A DNA stretch of 52,501 nt from Akkermansiaceae bacterium (GCA_024233135.1 JACKPZ010000024.1:1-52501), one strand, 5' to 3'; positions 1 through 9,236 are shown, counted from the stretch's first letter. Numbers and translations are program-made. Notes: generated from the sequence alone by a model not told the origin.

Positions 1-300
1 GCCTGGGTCTGTTCGTTCCCCATCGAGGAACGTCGCGACGATGGTTCGTTCCGGCCGGATGACGTCGGCTTGTGGCGTCGAAGCGATATCCGCGCCGCGG
101 CCCGCGCCGGCGGAGCGGGGAGAATCAAACTCGCCATCTTTTCGCCGTTCGCCTTCCATGTTTTCGACGACCGGGGGAAGGTTTACGTTGTATACTTCGG
201 CGAAGCCGGCACCGAGCCCCCGGCGCATGTCGTCGGCGTCGAGTCATACTCCGGAGATCCTCACAAGCATCCCTTCCGACGATACTCGGTGGGCCCTTGA
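1..300 (+). CDS. C-terminal part of an unknown protein (5' end outside window)
   Basis: The frame is open from the first base to a TGA at 298-300 and encodes 99 residues. GC-rich third positions and the lack of stops suggest true coding, and a hairpin with a T-run follows directly. Its only internal start is a TTG at 70, so it is better read as the tail of a longer gene beginning upstream. The tail has an aromatic, beta-strand-like stretch (KLAIFSPFAFHVF, then KVYVVYFG). I do not recognise a family. It converges on tex, whose stop is 33 bases away. Confidence 0.55.
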   Translation, partial: AWVCSFPIEERRDDGSFRPDDVGLWRRSDIRAAARAGGAGRIKLAIFSPFAFHVFDDRGKVYVVYFGEAGTEPPAHVVGVESYSGDPHKHPFRRYSVGP

Positions 301-313
301 TGCCGCGTCGTTT

Positions 314-341
314 CGCATTCTCACGAATGCGCCTACTTTTT
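314..341 (+). terminator. Intrinsic terminator-like hairpin
   Basis: A perfect 7-bp stem CGCATTC/GAATGCG with a TCAC loop (314-331) is followed, after a 5-base gap, by TTTTT at 337-341. It lies 13 bases past the stop of the upstream plus-strand gene and its right edge abuts the tex stop codon (333-335). On the minus strand no T-run follows, so it probably serves only the plus-strand gene. Confidence 0.5.
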
Positions 342-2618
342 CCGCGCGTTCTGCATCGCTTGGGAAAACCAATCGTTGTTCGGTGCGGCGGCTTGGCGCT
401 GGCCGCCGGAGGGACGGTTGAAGTTGCGGTTTCCGCCGTTCGATGGACCTCGGTCTCCAGCCGACGAGCGGCGGTTTTCGAGGTCGGGCTTGGATTTCAT
501 CGAGAGCGCGATGCGGTTCCGCTTGAGATCCACCTCCATGACGGTGACCTGCACTTTCTGGCCGACTTTGACGACCTCGGACGCGTCGCGAACAAAGTGA
601 TCGGCGAGTTGCGAAACGTGGACGAGCCCGTCTTGGTGCACTCCGACATCCACGAACGCGCCGAAGGCGGTGACGTTGGTGACGATGCCGGGGAGTTTCA
701 GGCCGGGTGACAGGTCGGACGGTTTCTCGACGCCCTCGGCGAACGAGAAGAGCTCGAACTTCTTGCGCGGGTCGCGGCCGGGTTTAGAAAGCTCGGCGAG
801 GATGTCCTGCAAGGTGGGCAGGCCGACATCGGTGCTGACATATCGTTTCAGGTCGATCTTCTTGCGGGCGGCCTCGTTGGTGAGCAGTTCGTCGATCGCG
901 CAGCCGGCGTCGGCCGCCATTTGTTCGACGAGGACATATCTTTCCGGGTGGACGGCGGACGAATCGAGCGGATGCGCGCCGCCGCGGACGCGGAGGAAGC
1001 CGGCGGCTTGTTCGAAGGCCTTGTCGCCGAGGCGCGGGACTTTCTTCAACTGCTCGCGCGAGGTGAAGGCGCCGTTTTCATTGCGGAAGGAAACGATGTT
1101 CTCCGCAAGTGTCGAGTTGAGGCCGGAGACGTAGGAGAGCAGTTGTTTCGAGGCCGTGTTGAGCTCGACGCCCACGGCGTTCACACAGGAAACCACGGTG
1201 TCATCGAGGCTGGTTTTGAGCGCGCGCTGGTCAACATCGTGCTGGTATTGGCCGACGCCGATCGACTTCGGATCGATCTTCACCAATTCGGCGAGCGGGT
1301 CCATCAAACGGCGGCCGATGGAAACCGCGCCGCGCACGGTGACGTCCTCGTTCGGGAACTCCTCGCGGGCGACATCGCTGGCGGAGTAGATCGACGCGCC
1401 GGATTCGTTCACCACGATGATTGGCAGGGTGACCTTGAGTTTTCTGACGAACGCCTCGGTTTCGCGAGAGGCGGTACCGTTGCCGATGGCGATGGCCTCG
1501 ATGTCGTATTTCTTGAGCAGTCCGGCAAGTTCCACGGCGGCTTCGTATTGCTGGCTGTTCGAGCCGGCGGTGGCGTGGAGCACGGTGTGGTGCAGAAGTT
1601 CTCCGGAGCGGTCGAGCACGACGGTTTTGCAGCCGGTGCGGAACCCGGGGTCAATGGCGAGCAGTCGTTTCTCACCGAGCGGCGAGGCCAACAGAAGCTC
1701 GCGCAGGTTGTCGGCGAACACGGTGATCGCTGTCTCGTCGGCGCGTTTTTTGCCGAACAAACGCGATTCGGTCTCCATCGACGGCATCAGCAGGCGCTTG
1801 CAACCGTCCTCGACGGCTTGGCCGACATGCTTGCCCGCCTCGCCATGGGCGGTGACCCACTCCGGCAGCGCTTGTCCGGTGACGCGTTCGAGCGGCACCT
1901 CGACGCGCATGATCAGGAAACCTTCCTTCTCGCCGCGGCGGATCGCGAGCATGCGGTGCGACGGGATCGCCTTGAGCGGTTCGCTCCACTCGAAGTAGTC
2001 GCGGAATTTCTGCGCCTCGGCGTCCTCGTCTTTTCCATACATGACCTTGGAGGAAACGATGGCGTCCTCCTCGTAGATCTTGCGGACGCGGCCGCGCAGC
2101 GCGTCGTCGTCGGCCACGCGTTCGGCGATGATGTCGCGCGCGCCGGCCAGCGCGTCGTCCGCGGTGGGCACTTCCTTTTCCGCATCGACGAATTTGGCGG
2201 CTTCGTCCGCGGGGTCGGCGCTCTGGTTTTCCAATAACCAGTCGGCCAGCGGCGTGAGGCCGCGCTCGATCGCCTTGGTGGCGCGCGTCTGGCGCTTCGG
2301 ACGGAACGGCGCGAAGACGTCCTCGAGCGTGGCAAGCGTGGCGGCGGACTCGACCTTCTTCTTCAGCTCGGGCGTGAGCAGGTTGCGTTCATCGAGCGAC
2401 TTGAGGATCGACGAACGGCGGGTGTCGAGCTCGGCGAGCTGCAGCATGCGGTCGCGGATCGTGGTGATCTGGACTTCGTCGAGCGAGCCGGTCTGTTCCT
2501 TCCGGTAGCGGGAAATGAAGGGCACCGTGGCGCCCTCGGCGAGCAGCTTGGCGGTGGAGGAAACGGAGGAAAGCGAGATGCCCGATTCGCGGGCGATGGT
2601 TTCGAGATGGTGCGTCAT
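333..2618 (-). CDS. tex: Tex family S1 RNA-binding transcription accessory protein
   Basis: The 761-residue product matches the usual Tex length (about 770). It has the N-terminal helical Tex region starting MTHHLETIARESG, a central YqgF/RuvX-like RNase H fold (LLAIDPGFRTGCKTVVLD), helix-hairpin-helix repeats (SYVSGLNSTLAENIV, LGDKAFEQAAGFLRVRGG) and a C-terminal S1 domain (GIVTNVTAFGAFVDVGVHQDGL) with a basic Asn/Gly/Arg-rich tail. Tex binds RNA and acts with RNA polymerase and ribosomes in the cytoplasm. The frame stays open to 2930, but those extra 104 residues are low-complexity Pro/Arg-rich and unlike Tex, so the ATG at 2616-2618 was chosen. No Shine-Dalgarno is evident. Confidence 0.93.
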   Translation of the reverse strand: MTHHLETIARESGISLSSVSSTAKLLAEGATVPFISRYRKEQTGSLDEVQITTIRDRMLQLAELDTRRSSILKSLDERNLLTPELKKKVESAATLATLEDVFAPFRPKRQTRATKAIERGLTPLADWLLENQSADPADEAAKFVDAEKEVPTADDALAGARDIIAERVADDDALRGRVRKIYEEDAIVSSKVMYGKDEDAEAQKFRDYFEWSEPLKAIPSHRMLAIRRGEKEGFLIMRVEVPLERVTGQALPEWVTAHGEAGKHVGQAVEDGCKRLLMPSMETESRLFGKKRADETAITVFADNLRELLLASPLGEKRLLAIDPGFRTGCKTVVLDRSGELLHHTVLHATAGSNSQQYEAAVELAGLLKKYDIEAIAIGNGTASRETEAFVRKLKVTLPIIVVNESGASIYSASDVAREEFPNEDVTVRGAVSIGRRLMDPLAELVKIDPKSIGVGQYQHDVDQRALKTSLDDTVVSCVNAVGVELNTASKQLLSYVSGLNSTLAENIVSFRNENGAFTSREQLKKVPRLGDKAFEQAAGFLRVRGGAHPLDSSAVHPERYVLVEQMAADAGCAIDELLTNEAARKKIDLKRYVSTDVGLPTLQDILAELSKPGRDPRKKFELFSFAEGVEKPSDLSPGLKLPGIVTNVTAFGAFVDVGVHQDGLVHVSQLADHFVRDASEVVKVGQKVQVTVMEVDLKRNRIALSMKSKPDLENRRSSAGDRGPSNGGNRNFNRPSGGQRQAAAPNNDWFSQAMQNARKK

Positions 2619-2996
2619 GGGTCGGGACAGAGGCGGGATGAAAGCAAGTGGCCGCCGATGGGCAAGCGGGGAAGGGGCCTCGCCGCCACGATCCTTGAAA
2701 GCCCGTTGAAAAAGTTTCGGGTCGCCGATTTTGCTGGAACTACCGGCGGATCTGGTGCTGCCGGGAAACTTGGCGCGCGCGATTCCACCGCGTCCGCGGT
2801 GGCGTTTGAAATCCAAGAAGTTCGGTTCCCCGGGTATTTCGGGTTTCTTGGAATTATGGCCGGAAATGGGAGCAATTGGCCGTTTCTGAGACCCGGAATC
2901 AGGTGTGCGAATCCTGCGGTCTGTCATCATCGCTGAAGGCGGTAGCCCGTTTCCGAGAGGCTTCGGCCATCACCCTCCAACGCTTTCCACTCTTTC
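2619..2996. other. 378-bp divergent intergenic region with nested inverted repeats
   Basis: This region separates tex (minus) from the GYF-domain gene (plus) and should hold both promoters. I find no confident -35/-10 pair. It does hold two inverted repeats: CCACCGCG/CGCGGTGG around a 2-base centre at 2785-2802, and TCCAAGAA (2812-2819) with TTCTTGGA (2845-2852), enclosing a smaller CCCG/CGGG pair. The minus-strand frame of tex is open through most of it, but the translated composition is not Tex-like. No gene is called here. Confidence 0.5.
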
Positions 2997-4178
2997 ATGT
3001 CGCCCATCCACGACGATCTGCTGTCCGAGATCGATTCCGCCCGCAAGCTGGCAGCGGAGTTCACCAACCGCTCCACGAGTGGCGGGAAAACTTCCAAACG
3101 CACCGACGGCGGGGAGCCGGCCACGGAGGACGACGAGGATCTGCGCGAGCTCGCCGCGGAGGAGGCGCGGATCGCGGAGCTGGCCAGGGAGCGGGTGGCG
3201 CGCAAGGAGAAAGCCCGCGCCGAAGCGAAGGCGATGGAGGAGGAAATGCGGGCGCTGCGCGAATCCATCGCGTCGGACAAGGAGCGGAGTCGTCTGGAGG
3301 CGGCCGCCGTGTTGCGCGAATTGGAAAAAGCCAAGGCCGACGAACGCGCCGCCGCCGAGGAATCGATCCGCAAGGCCGCTCCGGCGGTCGATCCGATCCG
3401 CTCGACGTGGCTGCCCGGACTGGGCGAGAGCCAGATGTGGTATTTCACCTCCGAAGGCGAGCGCCGGGGTCCGGTCACCTTCGCCGAACTGCGCGCGATG
3501 GCCAAGAGCTCCGTGCTCGATCCGCGGCTCGACATGATCTGGAAGAAGGGGATGGACACGTGGAAACCCGCGGGCCGGATCGATGGTTTGTTCGAGCGCA
3601 ACGCGTTCCACAACAATCCGCAGGCCGCCGCAATGGTGGCCGCACCCGAGCCCGCGACCGTGCTGCGCTCGAAGGTGCTGACCGACGCGCTCGCGTCGAA
3701 AGATCTCGTCTGGCCGGGCGTCGGCCGTCCCGGCTTGTGGCTCGGCCTGCTGTTGCTGCCGGTGGTGTTTCATCGGGCGTTTCTCCTGCTGTCCCCGCGC
3801 ATCGCGTCACAATGGGGCGGTGGGGTGCTCGACCTCGTGCAAACGTTTGCCGCCATCGCGCCATGGCTGGTGGTGGCGTTGCTCGTCGTGCAGCGTTTCA
3901 CGAACCTCGGGATGAAAAAGCGCCGGGCCGCCTTGTTGCTCGTGCCGGTTCTCAATCTCTGGATCGCCTTCCGCTGCCTGTTCTGCCCGCCCGGATATGC
4001 ATATCACGGAAAGATGGATGCCGCGGGCGTGGCGCTCATGGTATCCTGCGGACTCGCGGTGCCGCTCGGTCTGTTCGCCGCATGGGCATGGCCGGGTTCG
4101 GTCTCGGGCGATGGCATCCAGGTGCTGCTCCGTTGCGCGATCCATGAGACCGGCAAGCTCGCCGGATCGTGGCTGTGA
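2997..4178 (+). CDS. GYF_2 (DUF4339) domain membrane protein
   Basis: 393 residues. Residues about 40-125 are a highly charged Glu/Arg/Ala-rich stretch, probably a coiled coil. Residues about 148-200 form a GYF_2/DUF4339 domain: WYFTSEGERRGPVTFAEL and then the typical WKKGMDTWKPA. Four hydrophobic segments follow between about residue 245 and the C-terminus, so the protein should sit in the inner membrane with the GYF domain in the cytoplasm. GYF_2 domains bind proline-rich peptides and often precede small membrane domains; the partner is unknown. The ATG at 2997 precedes the whole domain series. It converges on the DUF5722 gene with a 16-base gap. Confidence 0.8.
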   Translation: MSPIHDDLLSEIDSARKLAAEFTNRSTSGGKTSKRTDGGEPATEDDEDLRELAAEEARIAELARERVARKEKARAEAKAMEEEMRALRESIASDKERSRLEAAAVLRELEKAKADERAAAEESIRKAAPAVDPIRSTWLPGLGESQMWYFTSEGERRGPVTFAELRAMAKSSVLDPRLDMIWKKGMDTWKPAGRIDGLFERNAFHNNPQAAAMVAAPEPATVLRSKVLTDALASKDLVWPGVGRPGLWLGLLLLPVVFHRAFLLLSPRIASQWGGGVLDLVQTFAAIAPWLVVALLVVQRFTNLGMKKRRAALLLVPVLNLWIAFRCLFCPPGYAYHGKMDAAGVALMVSCGLAVPLGLFAAWAWPGSVSGDGIQVLLRCAIHETGKLAGSWL

Positions 4179-4194
4179 AACGGCCGCCGTCGAT

Positions 4195-6246
4195 CTAACG
4201 AACCTTCTCCCACGAGTCGATGCCGATGGTCTCCAGGTACGGCCGGAGCACCTCGTCCTCGCGTGGCGTCCCGAGTGCCTGATAGACATGCCAGACCGGC
4301 TTCCGGCCGTGCGGTTCCCGAGGGTCGTCTCCGAATTTCCTCAGCCCGATCCTCAGGCCGCCCTCGCTGCGGTTGTCGATCCAGTTGTGATAGTGCCACG
4401 CCTCGATGGAGGACAGCCCTTCGATTTTCTTCCACGCGTAGGCCATGCCGGCCGCCTGGTCGCGCAGGCTCGCGGGTGAGTAGTCCGGCGAGTTGAAGCC
4501 GTTCTCGGACAAATGCACCGGCCGCACGGCCCCGCGGAACCGCATGGACGCCTGTTTCATGTAGTCGTCGAGCACCTCGAGGTTGCGCGGGGTGATCTTT
4601 TTCGTGTCGAACGAGGAGGTCGCCTGTCCGTCCTCCCAGGTCCGCGGGTTGAAGAGGTTCTGGGGATACGGATGATAGGCGAGGCCCCACGGGAAGTCGC
4701 CTTCGGCGCGGGTGAAGCGCGTCAGCAGCTCAAGCATCCGGCGCGATCCATACCAGCGCGGGTTGCCTTCCTCCGCCCAGTGATGCGTCAGCGAGATGAA
4801 AGGGCGCGCGTGCGGATCGTATTGCGCCGCGATGAGCCACATCAGCCGCATCGATCGCTGATAGAGATCCATGTACGGGAGAGCGGGGATCTCGCCGGCG
4901 TTGGTCCACACCCAGCCGGCATCCACCTCGTTCTGCATGATCCAATGGTGGACGCGGCCGAATTTCCCGTCCGGCCGCGACCAGCGTTCGGCCATCAGGT
5001 TGAGCACCGCGCCGTACATCGAGATGCCTGCGGCGGACGTCACGTTCGGCATCGCGTAGGTGCCGGCGCGGGTGGCGTCCGGATGCCCGAGCGTGCGGTC
5101 GACCGGACTCGCGGACTTCGCCGGATTCGGGACAAGCAGGATGGCGGAAACCATCAGGCCGTGCTTCGCCGCCTCGCGGAAGGTCGTGTCATACGACTCA
5201 AGCGCCTTGCGGCGGGCGTGATAGGTTTTTCCCTGCCAGATGAACGGGTCGGTGTCCGGTCCCGCGCCGGGGGCGACAAGCGAGTGCAGCATCAGGTTCA
5301 CCGTCACCGAACTGATGCCGAGTTCTTCAATCTCGCCGGGAATGACCCCCGCGCGCCATCCGCCGAGGCCTTTTTTGTTTCGCGGATTCGACGGTGGCAG
5401 ATCGGGTGACCGGCAGGCCACCTCGTCGGCATAGCGGGCATGGGAAAGCGGCTGCGTGCTGTCTCCCTGTTTGCGGACAAGCTGCCAACGACAGGTCAGC
5501 CGGTCGGCGTTTCCCACGCCCTTGCGTGGAACCCGGACATGGAAAGAACCATCGGGTTTCCTCGTCACGGGTGTCAGGTCGCTCCATGACTCCGGGGCGT
5601 CCACCAGGATATGCATCGGGATCGCGGCGAGAAACAACCCGCCATCGGGCGCGGGTGCCGTTCCATCGATCTCGATCTCGGACGTGCCGACGCGCACCCG
5701 CGTGATATGCCCCGGAAACTCGGTTTCCAGATAGGTGTGGAGCGCGGCGGGGGCCGCGGATGCCTTCGGCCGTGCCGGCTTGGGCGCGAATTCGCCCGGA
5801 CGTTCCTTGCGCAAGACGGCGTTGCGGATCTGCAGCCGCCTCCCGGATTCCGCGGGCAGGTCGATCCGGAGTTGTTGCCAACCGGAGGGCAGTGGTTTGC
5901 CGGGCGGCTCGGTGCGGGCGGCATAGGTGCTCCACGTTTCGCTGTGGCCGATCTCCGGCAGGTAGCGTGCGGCGGCCGATTCGAACGGCGGCCCGGCGAG
6001 CAGGGCGAACGACTTCACCCGCGAGGTCGAAAAATATTCGAACTCAAGCACCGGCTTCTCGATCTCCACCGGCTCCGCGGCGGTGAGCAACAACGACGCC
6101 GGCCCGCGAAGCGAGACCGCGTTTCCCGCGCCCTCGACCTGCGGCGACGGAGTGTGGAACGGGTCGATGCGCAGCCGGACATCGGCCAAGCCGAGCGCGG
6201 GCAGCATGGCCAGCACGAGGACGCTGCGGAGCGGTGGGAAATTCAC
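4195..6246 (-). CDS. Secreted DUF5722 protein, putative TIM-barrel glycoside hydrolase
   Basis: 683 residues with an N-terminal signal peptide (hydrophobic core up to LGLA). The C-terminal 400 residues resemble the DUF5722 family, which looks like a clan-A-type TIM barrel. Glu440 in MQNEVD follows an Asn, as clan-A acid/bases do, and Glu581 in HLSENG fits a nucleophile at the seventh strand; both are my inference. The N-terminal 270 residues look beta-rich. It starts with GTG, overlapping the TGA of the upstream GH78 gene by 4 bases, so the two are probably translationally coupled. It is the last gene of the sulfatase/rhamnosidase operon and may cleave the backbone or a side chain of the same glycan; the substrate is unknown. 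Confidence 0.8.
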   Translation of the reverse strand: MNFPPLRSVLVLAMLPALGLADVRLRIDPFHTPSPQVEGAGNAVSLRGPASLLLTAAEPVEIEKPVLEFEYFSTSRVKSFALLAGPPFESAAARYLPEIGHSETWSTYAARTEPPGKPLPSGWQQLRIDLPAESGRRLQIRNAVLRKERPGEFAPKPARPKASAAPAALHTYLETEFPGHITRVRVGTSEIEIDGTAPAPDGGLFLAAIPMHILVDAPESWSDLTPVTRKPDGSFHVRVPRKGVGNADRLTCRWQLVRKQGDSTQPLSHARYADEVACRSPDLPPSNPRNKKGLGGWRAGVIPGEIEELGISSVTVNLMLHSLVAPGAGPDTDPFIWQGKTYHARRKALESYDTTFREAAKHGLMVSAILLVPNPAKSASPVDRTLGHPDATRAGTYAMPNVTSAAGISMYGAVLNLMAERWSRPDGKFGRVHHWIMQNEVDAGWVWTNAGEIPALPYMDLYQRSMRLMWLIAAQYDPHARPFISLTHHWAEEGNPRWYGSRRMLELLTRFTRAEGDFPWGLAYHPYPQNLFNPRTWEDGQATSSFDTKKITPRNLEVLDDYMKQASMRFRGAVRPVHLSENGFNSPDYSPASLRDQAAGMAYAWKKIEGLSSIEAWHYHNWIDNRSEGGLRIGLRKFGDDPREPHGRKPVWHVYQALGTPREDEVLRPYLETIGIDSWEKVR

Positions 6247-9017
6247 GGCTGGTAGTTTCCGCGGAAATGATAGGTCCCGGACGACGCGACGAGACGGTTG
6301 CCATTGCTCTTGAGAATGCCCGGCGCGTCATCCGCCGCGAGTTCGCCCTCGCGGACCGGGCCATCGACGGGCAGCGTGATCTCGGCGGTGGTGTTGGGCG
6401 GTACGACAACCTCGGCGGTGAAATCGCCGCCATCGATTTTCCACGAACAAGCGATACGGCCGTGGCGGGTCATCGTCGATACGGCCGCCCGGCCGATCCC
6501 CTCGACCGGGCGCGGCGCGATCTTCACCCGGTCGAAGCCAGCGGCCGCGCGGTCGATGCCGCCGAGCTCGGACATCATCCATTCGCACACGGCGCCGAAG
6601 GCGTAGTGGGAGAACGAGTTCATCTCGGGCGTGTGGACGCCGCCCTCCTTGGTGTAGGAATTCCAGCGTTCCCAGATGGTGGTCGCGCCGTTCTCCACCT
6701 CGTATCCCCAACTCGGGAACGCACGCTGCCGCATGAGCGTGCCCGCGAGATCGTGGTGGCCATTTTCGGACAGTGCGGGGAGCAGCGGACGGGTGCCAAG
6801 GAAACCGGTGGTCATCAGGTTTCCATTGTCGCGGATGAGGCCGGCGAGTTGCTCCGCCGCGCCGGCGCGCCGGTCGTCGGGCACGAGCCCGTAGAACAAG
6901 GCCATCGCGCAGGCCGTCTGGTTTCCGATCTTCAGGGTGCCGTCGGTGCGGACGTAACGCGCGGCGAACTTCGCCCGGACCTCGCGCCAGCGTTTCCGAT
7001 ACTTCGCCGCATCCTTCGTTTCTCCGATGGTTTCCGCCATCTCCGCCATCAGTCTCGCGCAGTAGGCATGATAGGCGAGGTCGATGAATGGGATCGGCGT
7101 TTTGACCTCGCCGATCGACAGCCAGTCGCCGAAACCGCAATCGTCCTCCGCTCCTTTGAGTTCGGGGTCGCGTTTCGCGCGCCATTCCATGAAATCCTTC
7201 ATCTTGCGCCAGTGCTCGCGGATCACCCGCGTGTCGCCGTAGACCTGCCAGATCGTCCACGGGCAGATCACGCCTGCGTCCATCCAGCCGGCGGCGTGAT
7301 GCTCGTTCGGCCGCGAGAACGGGCGGGGTGCGTAGGGCGGATAGGCGCCGTAGTCCCATTGGTCGTCGTTCAGATCGCGAAGCCACTTGGTGTAGAACGA
7401 CGCGATGTCCGCGTTGAAGGTCGCGGCCCGCACGTAGATCTGCGCGTCGCCGGTCCAGCCCATGCGTTCGTCTCGCTGCGGGCAGTCGGTGGGCATTTCG
7501 AAGAAATTCGCCCGCTGGGTCCAGACGATGTTCTGATAGAGGCGGTTCAACATCGGATCGTCGCACTCGAAGGAGCCGTGGAACGGTGTGTCCGAATGGA
7601 TCACGACTCCGGTGACGGCGCCGTTGTCCGGCTTTCCGGGGAATCCGGTGAGTTCAACATATTGAAATCCGTGATAGGTGAATTCGGGCTGCCATGTCTC
7701 GCCTTCGGGATCGCCCCTGAGGATGTAGGTGTCCACCGCGCGGGCGCAGCGGAGGTTCTCGGTGCTGAGGTTGCCATCCTTGTGGAGCATCTCGGCATGG
7801 CGGATGGTCACCTTGTCGCCGGCCTTGCCCTTCACCTTGAGGCGGACCACTCCGGAGATGTTCTGGCCGAGGTCGAAAACAAAGACTCCGGGTTTCCTTT
7901 CAGTGACCGTTTTCGCGGGGATCTCCATGACCGGGCGGACCGGCGGGCCCGGATGCGGCTCGACACGCGAGTCGGTCCCGGTTTTCACCACCGCATGCTC
8001 CCATGAGGAGTCGTCGAATCCCGGAGACGACCAACCGGGCATCTCCTTGCGGGCGTCGTAACTCTCGCCCATCAGGATGTCCGTCTCGAGAATCGGCCCG
8101 GTGGATGTTTTCCACGATGTGTCGGAAACGATGGTCTCCACGCTGCCGTCGGCGCGCTCGATCTCGAGTTGGACCCGCAGCGCGGGAGATATGCCGTAGT
8201 AGGAGCGGCCCTCGAGACCCGGGACGAGACCCTCCTGGCCGGTGAACAGGCCGTAGGCGACGTATCCGGCGTACCATCCGTCGCACAAGGTCGCGCCGAT
8301 GGCGTTGCCGCCTTCTTTCATCAGCCGGGTGACGTCCCACGTCTTTGAATGAATGCGCCGCTGATAGGCCGACCATCCGGGTGCGAGCCGTTCGTCGGAA
8401 ACGCGTTGGCCGTTGATCTCCACGTTGAATACGCCCAGTGCCGTGGCGTGCAGCGTGGCCCGCTCGATGTTGCTCGCGGCGAACTCGGTGCGCATGTATT
8501 TCGCCGGCGTGACGGTCAGCCGGCCGCGTTTCGGATCATCGGCGAAATTCTGGATGTTCTGGGTCGTTTCAAAGGCTCCGTCATCCCGCGCGCTGATCCA
8601 GTGAGCCTTCCAGTCGGTGGGTTCGAGCAATCCCACGGCGAAGGTCGCCGGCGCGCTCCACGAGGATTCGTCGCCGGTGCCGTCCCACACGCGCACCCGC
8701 CACGTCGCACGATCACGCGAGGCGAGCGCTTCGCCGGCATATTCGATCTGGTGGCTGGCGGATGATTCGACTTTCCCGGACGACCAGAGTTTCCTCCCGG
8801 GACGGTCGGATGATCCTTCGATCACCTCGATTTCCCACGCCTTCTGGACCACGTTGCGTGCCCCGGGATCGGTGGATGCGAGCCGCCATGAGAACCTCGG
8901 CTGGGTCGTTCCGATGGCCTGCGGGTTTTCGAGATACTCGCAGCGGAGGTCGGTGGGGGTGATCGCCGCAGTGAGAAACTGGGTGAGCGGAAACATGATG
9001 ACGAGAAACGATCTCAT
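6243..9017 (-). CDS. Alpha-L-rhamnosidase, GH78 (second copy)
   Basis: 924 residues with a short hydrophobic N-terminus resembling a signal peptide. The domain order is that of bacterial GH78: a beta-sandwich opening (LRCEYLENPQAIGTTQPRFS), a galactose-binding-like region, a second beta-sandwich, the (alpha/alpha)6 barrel and a C-terminal beta domain. The acidic active-site signature CPQRDERMGWTGD is present, with Asp516/Glu517. It should release terminal alpha-L-rhamnose by inversion. Its start follows a 96-base gap that includes the end of the truncated sulfatase region and a degenerate copy of the palindromic element, so it may have its own promoter. It overlaps the downstream DUF5722 gene by 4 bases. 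Confidence 0.92.
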   Translation of the reverse strand: MRSFLVIMFPLTQFLTAAITPTDLRCEYLENPQAIGTTQPRFSWRLASTDPGARNVVQKAWEIEVIEGSSDRPGRKLWSSGKVESSASHQIEYAGEALASRDRATWRVRVWDGTGDESSWSAPATFAVGLLEPTDWKAHWISARDDGAFETTQNIQNFADDPKRGRLTVTPAKYMRTEFAASNIERATLHATALGVFNVEINGQRVSDERLAPGWSAYQRRIHSKTWDVTRLMKEGGNAIGATLCDGWYAGYVAYGLFTGQEGLVPGLEGRSYYGISPALRVQLEIERADGSVETIVSDTSWKTSTGPILETDILMGESYDARKEMPGWSSPGFDDSSWEHAVVKTGTDSRVEPHPGPPVRPVMEIPAKTVTERKPGVFVFDLGQNISGVVRLKVKGKAGDKVTIRHAEMLHKDGNLSTENLRCARAVDTYILRGDPEGETWQPEFTYHGFQYVELTGFPGKPDNGAVTGVVIHSDTPFHGSFECDDPMLNRLYQNIVWTQRANFFEMPTDCPQRDERMGWTGDAQIYVRAATFNADIASFYTKWLRDLNDDQWDYGAYPPYAPRPFSRPNEHHAAGWMDAGVICPWTIWQVYGDTRVIREHWRKMKDFMEWRAKRDPELKGAEDDCGFGDWLSIGEVKTPIPFIDLAYHAYCARLMAEMAETIGETKDAAKYRKRWREVRAKFAARYVRTDGTLKIGNQTACAMALFYGLVPDDRRAGAAEQLAGLIRDNGNLMTTGFLGTRPLLPALSENGHHDLAGTLMRQRAFPSWGYEVENGATTIWERWNSYTKEGGVHTPEMNSFSHYAFGAVCEWMMSELGGIDRAAAGFDRVKIAPRPVEGIGRAAVSTMTRHGRIACSWKIDGGDFTAEVVVPPNTTAEITLPVDGPVREGELAADDAPGILKSNGNRLVASSGTYHFRGNYQP

Positions 9018-9125
9018 GGGCGGGAAGTCGGCGTCTTGGGGAACGGGTCGTGGTTTGGGAGCCCGGGTAGCGACCTCGCGAACCCGTACCGGCCACTCCC
9101 TAGTGTGAGGATTTTACCTGTCCGA

Positions 9126-9149
9126 AGGCAATCCCCCCTTAGGGTGAAA
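9126..9149 (-). promoter_or_regulatory. Degenerate third copy of the palindromic element, before the second GH78
   Basis: On the minus strand this reads TTTCACCC, four bases (TAAG), then GGGGGATTGCC. The better copy at 18333-18379 reads TTTCACCC, four bases, then GGGTGATTTGCC. The left arm is identical; the right arm has one changed base and a one-base deletion follows. It lies about 122 bases before the GH78 start at 9017, inside the non-sulfatase tail of the truncated gene. The downstream hairpin and CTTTC box of the other two copies are not recognisable here. Confidence 0.4.
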
Positions 9150-9210
9150 TCGCTTGCTTCCCGCCCCTTTGCGGCAGGACTTCGCAGGGACTCCGCGTGT
9201 CGATGGAAAT

Positions 9211-9236
9211 CCGCGGACGAGACAGGCGGACCGCGG
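9211..9236. repeat. CCGCGG inverted repeat in the scar of the truncated sulfatase
   Basis: CCGCGG at 9211-9216 and again at 9231-9236 (self-complementary) flank 14 bases, giving a possible 6-bp stem. It lies where the sulfatase fragment loses homology and could be part of the sequence that joined at the break, or a small REP-like palindrome. Confidence 0.35.

Noticed and set aside
921..2237. Long plus-strand frames opposite tex, and similar long antisense frames at 6234-8006, 16101-18311, 18330-19868 and 32707-34533
   Set aside because: They are mirror frames of well-supported genes in GC-rich DNA; their translations are Arg/Val/Gly-rich and match no family, while the opposite strand shows complete domain series.
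2619..2930. N-terminal extension of tex
   Set aside because: The added residues are low-complexity and unlike Tex; the ATG at 2618 gives the normal Tex N-terminus.
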